NCBI GenBank assembly: GCA_003712125.1
Contig: RHLF01000002.1
Location: forward strand, 124,001-188,000
Direction of reading: 5' to 3'
Origin: Allomuricauda sp.
GTDB taxonomy: Bacteria > Bacteroidota > Bacteroidia > Flavobacteriales > Flavobacteriaceae
Length of the DNA: 64,000 nucleotides
Shown: positions 42,674 through 51,596 of the stretch, piece by piece
How the letters are laid out: every line of letters starts with the position of its first letter
How positions within the stretch are numbered: the first letter of the stretch is position 1
Notes under the pieces: model-generated
Database searches by the model: none
Told to the model about the DNA's origin: nothing
The model's input: only the letters and a program-made list of their open reading frames with translations
Position numbers and translations under genes: made by a program

Positions 42674-42751
42674 ATAAAGTGATTGGTTGAGGCAAAAGAA
42701 CAAAAAAAGTTGTTCTTGCCATGCTTCTGTTAATTTTAATTGAAAACTATT

Positions 42752-43435
42752 TTATACCGCTTTTTGAATGACTTCAAACATTTTGCCTTGATCGCACTTG
42801 ATGGTCTTATGCGGGTATTTTAAAATAAGGGCATAATCATGGGTAGCCATAATAATGGTTCGGCCACTTTCATTGATTTCTTGAAGCACTTTCATTACCT
42901 CGACACTGGTCTGGGGGTCAAGGTTACCAGTGGGCTCATCGGCAAGAATGAGTTCGGGATCGTTCAGCAGGGCCCTGGCTATGGCGATTCGTTGTTGCTC
43001 GCCGCCCGATAATTCATGGGGAAATTTAAAACCCTTGGTTTTCATTCCTACCTTATCAAGTACCTCTTCTATTTTTGCGTCCATTTTGACCACATCGGTC
43101 CAGCCGGTTGCTTTGAGTACAAACTTTAAGTTGTTGTTGATGTTTCGGTCAGATAAGAGTTTGAAATCTTGAAATACGATACCCAGCTTCCTTCTGAGAA
43201 AGGGGATGTCTTTTTCTTGTAGGGTCTTAAGGTTGAAATCAACAACATGGCCATATCCTTGCTTTAAGGGTAAATCTCCATAAAGGGTTTTCATAAAACT
43301 ACTTTTACCACTTCCCGTTTTTCCAATGATATAAACAAATTCCCCAGGTTTTACCTCAAAAGTTATATTGCTGAGAATAAGATTTTGCGCTTGAAAAATG
43401 GCAACATCCTGCAGTTTTAAAATGGATTCTGGCAT
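42752..43435 (-). CDS. FtsE-like ABC transporter ATP-binding protein
   Basis: A 227-residue ATPase from the ATG at 43435; the frame is open for 21 more codons without a better start. Walker [10 protein letters not shown] (about 38-46), Q-loop VFQDFKLL, signature LSGGEQQR, Walker [13 protein letters not shown] and the H-switch ATHDYA are intact. The sequence is that of FtsE, which with FtsX controls peptidoglycan hydrolysis at division. No ftsX gene is adjacent. It diverges from a large TPR gene. Confidence 0.9.
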   Translation of the reverse strand: MPESILKLQDVAIFQAQNLILSNITFEVKPGEFVYIIGKTGSGKSSFMKTLYGDLPLKQGYGHVVDFNLKTLQEKDIPFLRRKLGIVFQDFKLLSDRNINNNLKFVLKATGWTDVVKMDAKIEEVLDKVGMKTKGFKFPHELSGGEQQRIAIARALLNDPELILADEPTGNLDPQTSVEVMKVLQEINESGRTIIMATHDYALILKYPHKTIKCDQGKMFEVIQKAV

Positions 43436-43582
43436 GTCTTGTAGATTATTAAGGATAAAGGTACTAAGATCAAAAATTTCAAAGCTGGAAACACGCAATT
43501 AGTATTGCACAATAATCAAAAATATACTTTGGCGCGAATTTTGACGTTATGATACCATCAATCGAGAACAGCGTAGAACACT

Positions 43583-46500
43583 ATGAATCGAACTGCCCAA
43601 GTATTTTCCGTATTATTTTTTGTTTTTCATTTTGCCGGTTTTTCCCAGGAAACCCAAATTTATTCACACGATAAAAAGGAGTTTCAAGATGCACTGACAC
43701 TCTACAACAACCAGCAGTATCAGGCCGCTCAAGCTTTGTTCGAAAAAGTTAAGGCCAAGACCAATGACTATGAAACGGAGGCGAACAGTGCCTACTATGC
43801 CGCAAATTCTGCGATACGCAGAAATCAACGTGGGGCTGATAAATTGATGGAAGATTTTGTGGAGCGTTATCCGACTTCCACCAAACGGAATTCTGCCTTT
43901 CTTGATGTTGCGGATTACTATTTTGAAATAGGCAAATATCCTTATGCACTCAAATGGTATAAGAAGGTTGATAAAAGCACCATGTCGCGCAAAGACGGGG
44001 AGCGCTTTGATTTTAATACGGGTTATGCCTACTACGCCTCAAATCGGCCGAAAGATGCCGAGCGCTATTTGAGTCGCGTAAGCAATACCGAATCCTACGG
44101 TTCACAGGCCAAATACTACCTAGGTTTTATCGCGTATGAGCAAGACGACTATGACGAGGCTAGTGCACGTTTCGACCAAATTGCCGATCCAAAAATGCTT
44201 GAGGAAAAACTTTCTTACTACCAGGCTGACCTGAATTTTAAATCAGGAAATTTTGAGGAAGCCATTGCTATGGCAAAAAAACAGCTTCCAAAATCGGATC
44301 GGAGAGAGCAATCAGAACTCAATAAGGTCATTGGTGAAAGCTACTTTAATTTAGGGCAATATGACGAAGCTATTCCTTATTTAAAAAAATATAAGGGGCA
44401 AAGGGGCAAGTGGAGCAACACAGACTTTTATTTACTGGGCTACAGTTACTATAAGCAGGGAGCATTTGAAAACGCCATAGGACAGTTCAATAAAATTATT
44501 GGTGGCACCAACAGCGTGGCCCAAAACGCCTATTACCATTTGGCCGAATGTTATTTGAAATTGGACAAAAAACCCGAGGCCCTGAATGCCTTTCGCAATG
44601 CCTCACAAATGGCTTTTAGCGCTGAAATTGAAAAAGATGCTTTGCTTAATTACGCCCGGTTGAGTTATGAAATCGGTAACGCCTACGAACCCGTTCCCCA
44701 GGTAATGGTTACCTATTTGGAAAAATACCCCAAAGACGAACATACCCAAGAAATACAGGGCCTTTTGGTCGATTCTTACATCACCTCGAGAAATTTTGAG
44801 GGTGCAATGAAGCTTTTAGAGGAAAATGAAAGTTATGCAACCCCCGAAACGTACCAAAAAGTTGCTTTTTACAGTGGGGTAACCTCGTTTATTGATGGTG
44901 ATTTTCAAACAGCTCTCGAGAGTTTTTCCAAGTCATTGAAAAAATCAAATAGCGGGAGCTATGGTGCCAGGGCTCAGTATTGGTTGGCTGAATCGGCCTA
45001 TCGACTCAATAGATTTGATGAGGCATTGTCGGGTTTTGAAACATTTCAACGCAATCCTTTGGCATCAAACACCGAAGAATATAAAAACCTTGATTACAAT
45101 CTGGGATATAGCCATTTCAAGCAAAAAGCGTATGCCAATGCCATTAGGTATTTCAAAAATGCATCCAACAATCCATCGTCTGATAATGCCCAAGTGGTCG
45201 ATAGCTATCTGAGATTAGGAGATAGTTATTTTGTCACCAGTCAATATCGTCCGGCCATTACCGCATATGATGCGGCCTCTAAAATGAACAGCCCTGAACG
45301 AGACTATGCGGCCTTTCAAAAGGCAATTTGCCAGGGATTTCTTGGCAATAACAACGCGAAAATTGAAGGCCTAAATACCTTTCTCGCACGTTATTCAAGG
45401 TCTTCATTCAGGGATGATGCCCTTTTTGAATTGGGAAATACCTATGTAAAGCTTGACAATCAATCATTGGGTTTACAGACCTATGACCGGTTGATCCAAC
45501 AATTCCCTAAAAGCAAGTTTGCACCAAGGGCGATGCTCCGCCAGGGACTGGTGCATTACAATTCGGGGCGAAATGAAGAAGCGCTCACCAAATTAAAAAG
45601 AGTGGTTGCCGAGTATGCCAATACCCAAGAGGCCAAACAAGCTGTGGCTACAGCCAAACTGGTATATGTTGACCTCGGCAGGGTAAGTGAGTATGCCGCA
45701 TGGGCAAGAAACCTAGATTTCGTTGAAGTTACAGATACCGAATTAGATCTGGCCAGTTTTGAAGCAGCCAGTAGAAAGAATGCCGAGGGAAAGACCGATG
45801 CAGCCATACGCAGTTATGAAGATTACCTGAAAGAATTCCCCAATGGGTTAAACGCCCTTGAAGCTAATTTTGTGCTGGCCCAACTCTACTTTTCTAAAAA
45901 CGAGAAGGATAACGCCCTCAAACGTTTTAAAGTAGTTGCAGAGTCAGGCCAGGGAGAATTTACCGAACAGGCCCTTACCCGAGTTTGTGAAATATATGTC
46001 GGCAATAAAGACTATAATTCGGCTCTCCCATATCTGCAACGACTTGAAAACACTGCAGAGATCGATCAGAATCGCACCTTTGCCCAATCCAACTTAATGA
46101 AGGGCTACTACGGTCAAAATGACTACCAACGTACACTTGAATATGCCGAAAAGGTGCTACAGGTTCCAAATATCGATAATCGAATTAAGAGTGATGCCCA
46201 AATTATGATTGCGCGGTCGGCCATAAAAACGGGCGACGAACAATTGGCGGAAACAGCATTTGCTGAGGTCAAAACAATTGCTACTGGAGAAATTGCTGCC
46301 GAGGCTTGGTATTATGATGCTTTCTTCAAGAATAAAAATGGAGATTTTGAAGGGTCTAATAGTGCTGTACAAAAATTGGCGAAGGACTATTCCGCTTATA
46401 AACAATGGGGCGGTAAAGGACTTATTATTATGGCTAAAAACTTTTATGCCTTGGGGGACGCTTTTCAAGCAACTTATATCCTAGAAAGTGTGAATGAAAA

Positions 46501-46606
46501 TTTTACTGATTTTCCCGAGATCATTGCCGAAGCCAAAGGCGAACTGAATATCATTAAATCAAGGGAAGCAGAAACAAACTCATCAATCAATTCAGATGGA
46601 AATTAA
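43583..46606 (+). CDS. large periplasmic tetratricopeptide repeat protein
   Basis: A 1007-residue protein with a signal peptide (residues 1 to about 22, HFAGFSQ) and TPR units over nearly its full length. Examples: ALTLYNNQQYQAAQALFEKV (about 33-52), YPYALKWYKKV, YDEAIPYLKKY, FENAIGQFNKII, YANAIRYFKNAS, LGLQTYDRLIQQFPKSKFAP and NALKRFKVVAE. It resembles TolA/YbgF-like and other secretion- or motility-associated TPR scaffolds of Flavobacteriia, but I cannot name it. The next gene encodes an outer-membrane barrel and begins at its end, suggesting a joint function. Confidence 0.87.
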   Translation: MNRTAQVFSVLFFVFHFAGFSQETQIYSHDKKEFQDALTLYNNQQYQAAQALFEKVKAKTNDYETEANSAYYAANSAIRRNQRGADKLMEDFVERYPTSTKRNSAFLDVADYYFEIGKYPYALKWYKKVDKSTMSRKDGERFDFNTGYAYYASNRPKDAERYLSRVSNTESYGSQAKYYLGFIAYEQDDYDEASARFDQIADPKMLEEKLSYYQADLNFKSGNFEEAIAMAKKQLPKSDRREQSELNKVIGESYFNLGQYDEAIPYLKKYKGQRGKWSNTDFYLLGYSYYKQGAFENAIGQFNKIIGGTNSVAQNAYYHLAECYLKLDKKPEALNAFRNASQMAFSAEIEKDALLNYARLSYEIGNAYEPVPQVMVTYLEKYPKDEHTQEIQGLLVDSYITSRNFEGAMKLLEENESYATPETYQKVAFYSGVTSFIDGDFQTALESFSKSLKKSNSGSYGARAQYWLAESAYRLNRFDEALSGFETFQRNPLASNTEEYKNLDYNLGYSHFKQKAYANAIRYFKNASNNPSSDNAQVVDSYLRLGDSYFVTSQYRPAITAYDAASKMNSPERDYAAFQKAICQGFLGNNNAKIEGLNTFLARYSRSSFRDDALFELGNTYVKLDNQSLGLQTYDRLIQQFPKSKFAPRAMLRQGLVHYNSGRNEEALTKLKRVVAEYANTQEAKQAVATAKLVYVDLGRVSEYAAWARNLDFVEVTDTELDLASFEAASRKNAEGKTDAAIRSYEDYLKEFPNGLNALEANFVLAQLYFSKNEKDNALKRFKVVAESGQGEFTEQALTRVCEIYVGNKDYNSALPYLQRLENTAEIDQNRTFAQSNLMKGYYGQNDYQRTLEYAEKVLQVPNIDNRIKSDAQIMIARSAIKTGDEQLAETAFAEVKTIATGEIAAEAWYYDAFFKNKNGDFEGSNSAVQKLAKDYSAYKQWGGKGLIIMAKNFYALGDAFQATYILESVNENFTDFPEIIAEAKGELNIIKSREAETNSSINSDGN

Positions 46607-46616
46607 ACGAGAACCT

Positions 46617-48371
46617 ATGCGCAAGCACATCACTATAACTTTCCTTTTACTTTTGAGCCTTATTTGGGGTGGAATACGGGCACAGGAAACGGATGATATC
46701 GGTACAGAAACTGTAACCGTTGTAAAACCGTATTCCCCCACTGTTTCCGACGCTTTTAAGATTAAATCGTTACCCAGTCTAAACGATTCGATTGTATTGC
46801 AAAAGAAGAAAATAGACTATACCATTTTTTCGGTTCCAGTGGCGTCTACCTATACCCCTGCAAAAGGAAAAGCGGCCAGGGTTGAAAAAACCCCACCGCC
46901 AACCCTGTACAATTCCTATGTTTCCATTGGTTTGGGCAACTTTAACAACGCACTGGTTGATTTTTATACCAGTAGGGAATTTAATCGTGGTGAAGATTTA
47001 TTGGATATAGGGCTGAGCCACCATTCTTCACGGGGCGATATAGCCAGTACCCCCTTGGATACGGATTTTTACAATTCAAAATTGGATGTTTCCTATGCGA
47101 AAAAAGATAGGGACCTTGATTGGGGAACGAGTTTAGGATTGCAACATCAGCTATACAATTGGTATGGTATTGAGAACGGTGCACTCGACGATGCAACACT
47201 GGCAAGTATTGACGAAGGACAGAATTATTTTACAGCCGATGCCAAAGCCCATATCAATTTAGAAGACTCCTTTTTTAAAAAGGGAACACTGCTTCTGAGA
47301 CGATTTTGGGATGAAACCGAGTCGGCTGAGAATCGGGTAGTGCTCCAACCAGTACTTGAGTTACCGATTACGGGTGAACTGGTCACCATTACCACAAAAT
47401 TGGATTATGTTGGCGGTAGTTTTCAAAACGCAGATTTGAACAACACCAGTAATACTGGCGGCATTAATTACGGTCATTTTCAGGTAGGTGTAAATCCAAG
47501 TTTGTTGGTTTTGCGTGATGAATTAACCTTGAATTTGGGTGCGAACATTGTTTACGGCACCGATATTGAAAATAGTACGAGCAATTTCTATATCTACCCA
47601 GCGGTGACAGCCTCGTACCGTTTGGTCGATGAAACCGTAATCGCCTATGGAGGAATCGAAGGGCAATTGCGACAGAATTCATATTATGATTTGGTTCAAG
47701 ACAATCCCTTTGTCTCGCCCACATTGGGGATACAGCCAACAGATCAACAATATGAAGGTTATGTAGGTTTGAAAGGAGAATTGTTTTCTGGGGTAGGCTA
47801 TAATATCAAAGGCTCCTATATGGCCGAAAACAGAAGACCCTTGTTTTTACTGAATCCACAAAACCAGTTTCGGAACGATGCGAAGGGCTACTATTTCGGA
47901 AATTCTTTTCAAGTCTTTTATGATGATATAAAAACCTTGGGCATCTTCGGAGAACTCAACATTGATGTCAACCGAAATTTTACCATGGGCATCAACGCAG
48001 AAATTTATGATTACGATACCGAAACAGACAATCCCGCATGGAATTTACCGAATTTGAAAGGTTCACTACTGCTTGACTATCAGATAAATGAACAGTGGTT
48101 TTTTGGGGCCAACCTGTTCTTCGTTGGAGAGCGTGAGGATTTGCAGGCACAGGCGATAGCGAATGCGACCCCCGCCGATTTTCCGGCCCAAATAGTAACC
48201 CTTGATAGCTTTTTTGATGCCAACGCCCATTTGGGGTACCGGTTTAACGATCAACTTTCAGTATTTGCAAAGGCCTCCAATATAGCGAACAACAATTACC
48301 AACAATGGTTTAATTTTAATGTGCAGGGTTTTCAGGCGCTAGCAGGTGTTTCCTATAAGTTTGACTTTTAG
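46617..48371 (+). CDS. TonB-receptor-like outer-membrane beta-barrel protein
   Basis: A protein of about 584 residues from the ATG at 46617 (MRKHITITFLLLLSLIWGGIRAQ), 11 codons downstream of the TPR gene's end. An ATG at 46596 overlapping that gene is also possible. The region after the signal peptide holds a short periplasmic segment with TVTVVKPYSPTVSDA, then a long series of amphipathic beta strands such as NSYVSIGLGNFNNALVDFYT and LGYRFNDQLSVFAKASNIANN, as in TonB-dependent barrels. No plug domain is seen, so it may be a barrel-only relative. The pair TPR plus barrel is probably co-transcribed. Confidence 0.82.
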   Translation: MRKHITITFLLLLSLIWGGIRAQETDDIGTETVTVVKPYSPTVSDAFKIKSLPSLNDSIVLQKKKIDYTIFSVPVASTYTPAKGKAARVEKTPPPTLYNSYVSIGLGNFNNALVDFYTSREFNRGEDLLDIGLSHHSSRGDIASTPLDTDFYNSKLDVSYAKKDRDLDWGTSLGLQHQLYNWYGIENGALDDATLASIDEGQNYFTADAKAHINLEDSFFKKGTLLLRRFWDETESAENRVVLQPVLELPITGELVTITTKLDYVGGSFQNADLNNTSNTGGINYGHFQVGVNPSLLVLRDELTLNLGANIVYGTDIENSTSNFYIYPAVTASYRLVDETVIAYGGIEGQLRQNSYYDLVQDNPFVSPTLGIQPTDQQYEGYVGLKGELFSGVGYNIKGSYMAENRRPLFLLNPQNQFRNDAKGYYFGNSFQVFYDDIKTLGIFGELNIDVNRNFTMGINAEIYDYDTETDNPAWNLPNLKGSLLLDYQINEQWFFGANLFFVGEREDLQAQAIANATPADFPAQIVTLDSFFDANAHLGYRFNDQLSVFAKASNIANNNYQQWFNFNVQGFQALAGVSYKFDF

Positions 48372-48382
48372 AATATTGGTCT

Positions 48383-48414
48383 TACGACATCATTTTGATA
48401 CAATTTGTCGTAAA
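48383..48414. repeat. TTACGACA inverted repeat after the barrel gene
   Basis: TTACGACA, 16 bases, TGTCGTAA, a perfect eight-base inverted repeat. It lies 12 bases after a stop codon and 74 bases before a start. No T-run follows, so it could be a terminator-like hairpin or an operator for the next gene. Confidence 0.4.
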
Positions 48415-48487
48415 ATCCCATGAATCTTTTTTGAAATGCGGTCCTGGCTCTATTTTAGGTGTTGCTAAAACGCTAATAGCCAAATTG

Positions 48488-49351
48488 ATGGACCTTTTAC
48501 CGCACATTCTTGAAAAGAGTCAGTTGCTTGAAATTGTATATGACATTGATCAAAACACTTTTGAGAAAAACTACTTTAACAAGAAAAGACCAGTGCTCTT
48601 GAAAGGGTTTGCCAAACAGTGGCCGGCCTACCAAAAATGGAATCTGGACTTTTTTGAAAATTTAGAATTCAAAGAAAAAGTCGAGCTTGAAATCGGCAAT
48701 GTGATGCAAAAAGAATCCGATTTTGAACATCAAAATTTTCAAGACTACATTCACGGACTCCGACATCCCGAAATGGACAAGGCCAAGGATAAATCCTACC
48801 TTTCGATGTTTGAGGTTTTTGAGTATTTCCCAGAATTAATCAATGATGTTGATTTCTCATACCTAACCAAGAACACTTTAGATGATGTTCCTGCAGCCTG
48901 GATTGGCCCAAAGGGTACCATTACGGGCTTCCATACGGATAATTACAACAATATGTTGGCTCAAATTATGGGCCGCAAATTGGTTTTGATAGCAGCGCCT
49001 GCGTTCAATAAAAAAATGTATCCGAGCAAGAAATTTGACTTGGGCTCTACCCTTAGTGAAGTAGACATCAATAATTATGATAAATCCGCACACCCCGACC
49101 TTCTTGATGTTGAATTTTTAAAAGTGGAAATGGAACCAGGAGATGTCCTTTTCAATCCGCAGGGATGGTGGCATTATGTCAAGTCTCTTGATACTTCAAT
49201 AAGTGTGAATAACTTTGGATATACCTTGAAGGATACGCTGTTTTTAAAGCCTATCGAAAGTTTAAAAATATCACTTCATTACCGAGGTTTCTATAGGGCT
49301 AATAACTGTACTTGCCATAAAATGGTGGATGGGATTCGGGTAGCAAAGTAG
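48488..49351 (+). CDS. cupin-like/JmjC-domain dioxygenase-type protein
   Basis: About 287 residues from the ATG at 48488; the open frame starts at a TTG 93 bases earlier that is not a likely start. The N-terminus has the JmjC/cupin_8 opening KRPVLLKGFAKQWPAYQKW. Fe(II) ligands are the HTD in TGFHTDNYNNML (about 140) and the later His in NPQGWWHYVKSLD (about 223). Members use iron and 2-oxoglutarate to hydroxylate proteins or small molecules. The C-terminus has NNCTCHKM with two cysteines. Substrate unknown. Confidence 0.88.
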   Translation: MDLLPHILEKSQLLEIVYDIDQNTFEKNYFNKKRPVLLKGFAKQWPAYQKWNLDFFENLEFKEKVELEIGNVMQKESDFEHQNFQDYIHGLRHPEMDKAKDKSYLSMFEVFEYFPELINDVDFSYLTKNTLDDVPAAWIGPKGTITGFHTDNYNNMLAQIMGRKLVLIAAPAFNKKMYPSKKFDLGSTLSEVDINNYDKSAHPDLLDVEFLKVEMEPGDVLFNPQGWWHYVKSLDTSISVNNFGYTLKDTLFLKPIESLKISLHYRGFYRANNCTCHKMVDGIRVAK

Positions 49352-49396
49352 CTTTTGGCCCGTATAGCTTAATTTTATGATATAATATGCTTCGCG

Positions 49397-50485
49397 ATGA
49401 GTTCAAGATGGGCATGTAGTGCACATATACTTTGTTTGTTACTACCCGTGTGGGTAACATCGCAAAACTTGGTTAAGAATCCTAGCTTTGAAGACTTTAC
49501 CGATTGCCCAAATGCCTTGGGCACCTTTGATGCCAATGTGAAACATTGGTCGACACCCACAGGAGGAACCACGGATTACTTTAACACCTGTAGCAAGGTA
49601 ATGGGTGCTCCTGAAAACTTTAATGGCGTACAAGATCCCAAGTTTGGCAATGCCTATTCAGGAATTTATTTTTATGCCCCAGGGGACTACAGGGAATACA
49701 TACAAGTGGCCTTACACAGAAAACTTGTGCAAGGGAAGCAGTATACTTTAGATTTTTACATCAGTTTGGCCGAAGGTTCAGATTTTGCGGTCAAAGATTT
49801 CGGGGTGCTTTTCTCGCAAACAGCATTGAACATCAACACCAAAAAAAATATTACAAGGGGGCAATTGTTTCGGATTAAGGGCAACAAGCATCATATTATC
49901 GAAATAAATCATCCCGAATTTCATGAAGACAAGCGAGAATGGCTCAAAATTGAGATGGAATTTGAGGCCAAAGGCTTTGAGAACTTTCTCATATTGGGCA
50001 ATCTTCGTGACAACGCCTCAACCCGAAAAGTAAGGACGAAGCGGAGGGAATCAAAAAAGGGAGCTTATTACTACATTGACATGATAACTCTTAAAGGTGA
50101 AGGAGCAATGGCCGAAGCAGAAACAATGGCAACCCATACTACCCATATTTTGAAAAACGTTCATTTTGAGTATGATAAGTACCGATTGGACGAAAATGCA
50201 AAATCTGAACTGGCCCAGATTTATGACTACCTCGTAAAGAACCCTCAGTTGACCATAACCATACATGGCCATACGGATGCCCAAGGAACTGCTAATTACA
50301 ATCAACATCTTTCTGAAAGTCGGGCCAAGACCATTTCTTCCCATCTCGCCAATCTCGGATTGCCAACTTCCCGTATTTCATGGCAAGGGCATGGAAGCAC
50401 CAGACCTATCGCTGAAAATTCCACCGAACAAGGACGGCGAAAAAATAGGAGGGCAGAGTTTGAACTCCTAGAAAAAAAAGATTGA
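49397..50485 (+). CDS. OmpA-tailed secreted protein (paralogue of the 51597 gene)
   Basis: A 362-residue protein with a signal peptide (to about residue 23) and an N-terminal domain (about 24-230) beginning NLVKNPSFEDFTDCPN, with DYFNTCSK and YAPGDYREYIQVAL, then a C-terminal OmpA domain (about 250-362, with IHGHTDAQGTANYNQHLSES). The C-terminus ends in NRRAEFELLEKKD. The N-terminal part resembles that of the OmpA gene at 51597, so the two are paralogues. The first part may bind an envelope partner and the OmpA domain the peptidoglycan. Confidence 0.88.
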   Translation: MSSRWACSAHILCLLLPVWVTSQNLVKNPSFEDFTDCPNALGTFDANVKHWSTPTGGTTDYFNTCSKVMGAPENFNGVQDPKFGNAYSGIYFYAPGDYREYIQVALHRKLVQGKQYTLDFYISLAEGSDFAVKDFGVLFSQTALNINTKKNITRGQLFRIKGNKHHIIEINHPEFHEDKREWLKIEMEFEAKGFENFLILGNLRDNASTRKVRTKRRESKKGAYYYIDMITLKGEGAMAEAETMATHTTHILKNVHFEYDKYRLDENAKSELAQIYDYLVKNPQLTITIHGHTDAQGTANYNQHLSESRAKTISSHLANLGLPTSRISWQGHGSTRPIAENSTEQGRRKNRRAEFELLEKKD

Positions 50486-50529
50486 TAAATTTGACGAAAT
50501 TTCGATTTGCGAACTTCTTTTACCTTGAA

Positions 50530-50568
50530 ATAAAACGTTCCGATTCGATCGAGGGAGTAACGTTTTAT
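50530..50568. repeat. ten-base inverted repeat before the receiver gene
   Basis: ATAAAACGTT, 19 bases, AACGTTTTAT, a perfect ten-base inverted repeat between the OmpA gene end (50485) and the receiver ATG (50585). It has no T-run, so an operator or a processing/attenuation hairpin is more likely than a terminator. Confidence 0.45.
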
Positions 50569-50584
50569 GCGCTTTAATTTTTAA

Positions 50585-51007
50585 ATGAAACTTAAACAAA
50601 AACTGCAGTCTGTTTTACTTATCGATGACGATGAGGTTACCAACTACATCCATGGGATAATAATTAAACAAACCGATTGTGTTGAAAATGTGGTAGCGGT
50701 TGAAAGTGGTTTTGAAGCTTTGGAATATTTGCAGACCGAAGTGGAAGGGAAGTATCCCAATCCAGATATTATTTTTTTGGATATCAATATGCCTGGAATG
50801 AACGGATGGGAATTTTTGAAAGCCTATGAAAACCTACCCTTGGCATGCCGCGCTAAGTTTGTGTTCATTATGATGACCACAAACCTGAGTAAATTTGATA
50901 AGGAAGCCGCCAAGGAACTCACGTCAATCGACGCCTATAAAAACAAACCGATGAATGAAGAAATGCTTCATTCATTAATTGCTGAATATTTTCCGCACCA
51001 CCTATGA
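50585..51007 (+). CDS. stand-alone CheY-like response regulator
   Basis: A 140-residue receiver without an output domain: acidic pocket Asp16-Asp17-Asp18 (LLIDDDEVTN), phosphoacceptor Asp66 in IIFLDINMPG, and the conserved lysine in SIDAYKNKPMNEEML (about 123). It is of the small-receiver kind used by hybrid-kinase phosphorelays. It lies between two paralogous OmpA-tailed genes; a kinase partner is not encoded nearby. Confidence 0.92.
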   Translation: MKLKQKLQSVLLIDDDEVTNYIHGIIIKQTDCVENVVAVESGFEALEYLQTEVEGKYPNPDIIFLDINMPGMNGWEFLKAYENLPLACRAKFVFIMMTTNLSKFDKEAAKELTSIDAYKNKPMNEEMLHSLIAEYFPHHL

Positions 51008-51062
51008 AGTGTTGGATTTTAAGATGCGTTATGGTGGTTGGGGCGAGCTACTCAATACGCCA

Positions 51063-51416
51063 TTAGTTGCCGGTTGTTTTGGGCTCTTTTTTTTCGGGTT
51101 CGTCTTCAAGTAATTCACGAAGTCCCAGATCAAATTTTAGGGCGATGGTTTCCATCGAACCGCCATCAAGAACAAAAAATATTTCAGGTTCAAAACCCTG
51201 TGAAGCAACGGTAACTTTCCAATGAAACTTTTTTGGGCTTTCCAAGGTGAAATTTCCTTCGTAGTCGGTAAAAACCACCTCTTCGGTATCGTTTAGGCTG
51301 ATTGAAGCTTTGTATAAAGGGAAGCCTAGTTCATCAACGACTGTCCCCGTTACCTTGTTTTGTGACAAACATGGCTGGGCAGCAAAAATTATCAGGATGA
51401 CAATTAGCCGTAGCAT
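51063..51416 (-). CDS. secreted carboxypeptidase-like regulatory domain protein
   Basis: A 117-residue protein with a signal peptide (MLRLIVILIIFAAQPCLSQ) and one carboxypeptidase-D-like beta domain: KVTGTVVDELGFPLYKASISL, FTDYEGNFTLESP. This is the same module that opens many TonB receptors of this group. It ends in an acidic tail (ELLEDEPEKKEPK). It is short and unpartnered, so it may be a receptor fragment that survived or an independent envelope protein. Confidence 0.8.
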   Translation of the reverse strand: MLRLIVILIIFAAQPCLSQNKVTGTVVDELGFPLYKASISLNDTEEVVFTDYEGNFTLESPKKFHWKVTVASQGFEPEIFFVLDGGSMETIALKFDLGLRELLEDEPEKKEPKTTGN

Positions 51417-51596
51417 ATTTTAAGACTTGGGTCTATTATAACGTCATTGTGTATTTGATAGTATTCCATCTTGAAAGAAACTTCAATTTATGTTTTTTAC
51501 CACATAAATAGAGGGTTTCACAACAAACAACCTCCCATTTAGTAACAAACAAAGACGCAAAAACGTTCAGAAATAGTATCAAAATGACCAAAGCAT

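Noticed and set aside
49443-49456. TACCC-GTGT-GGGTA palindrome inside the 49397 OmpA gene
   Set aside because: The spacing differs from the 7-2-7 sites near the NarL regulator, and it lies 46 bases inside a coding region with no promoter box beside it.
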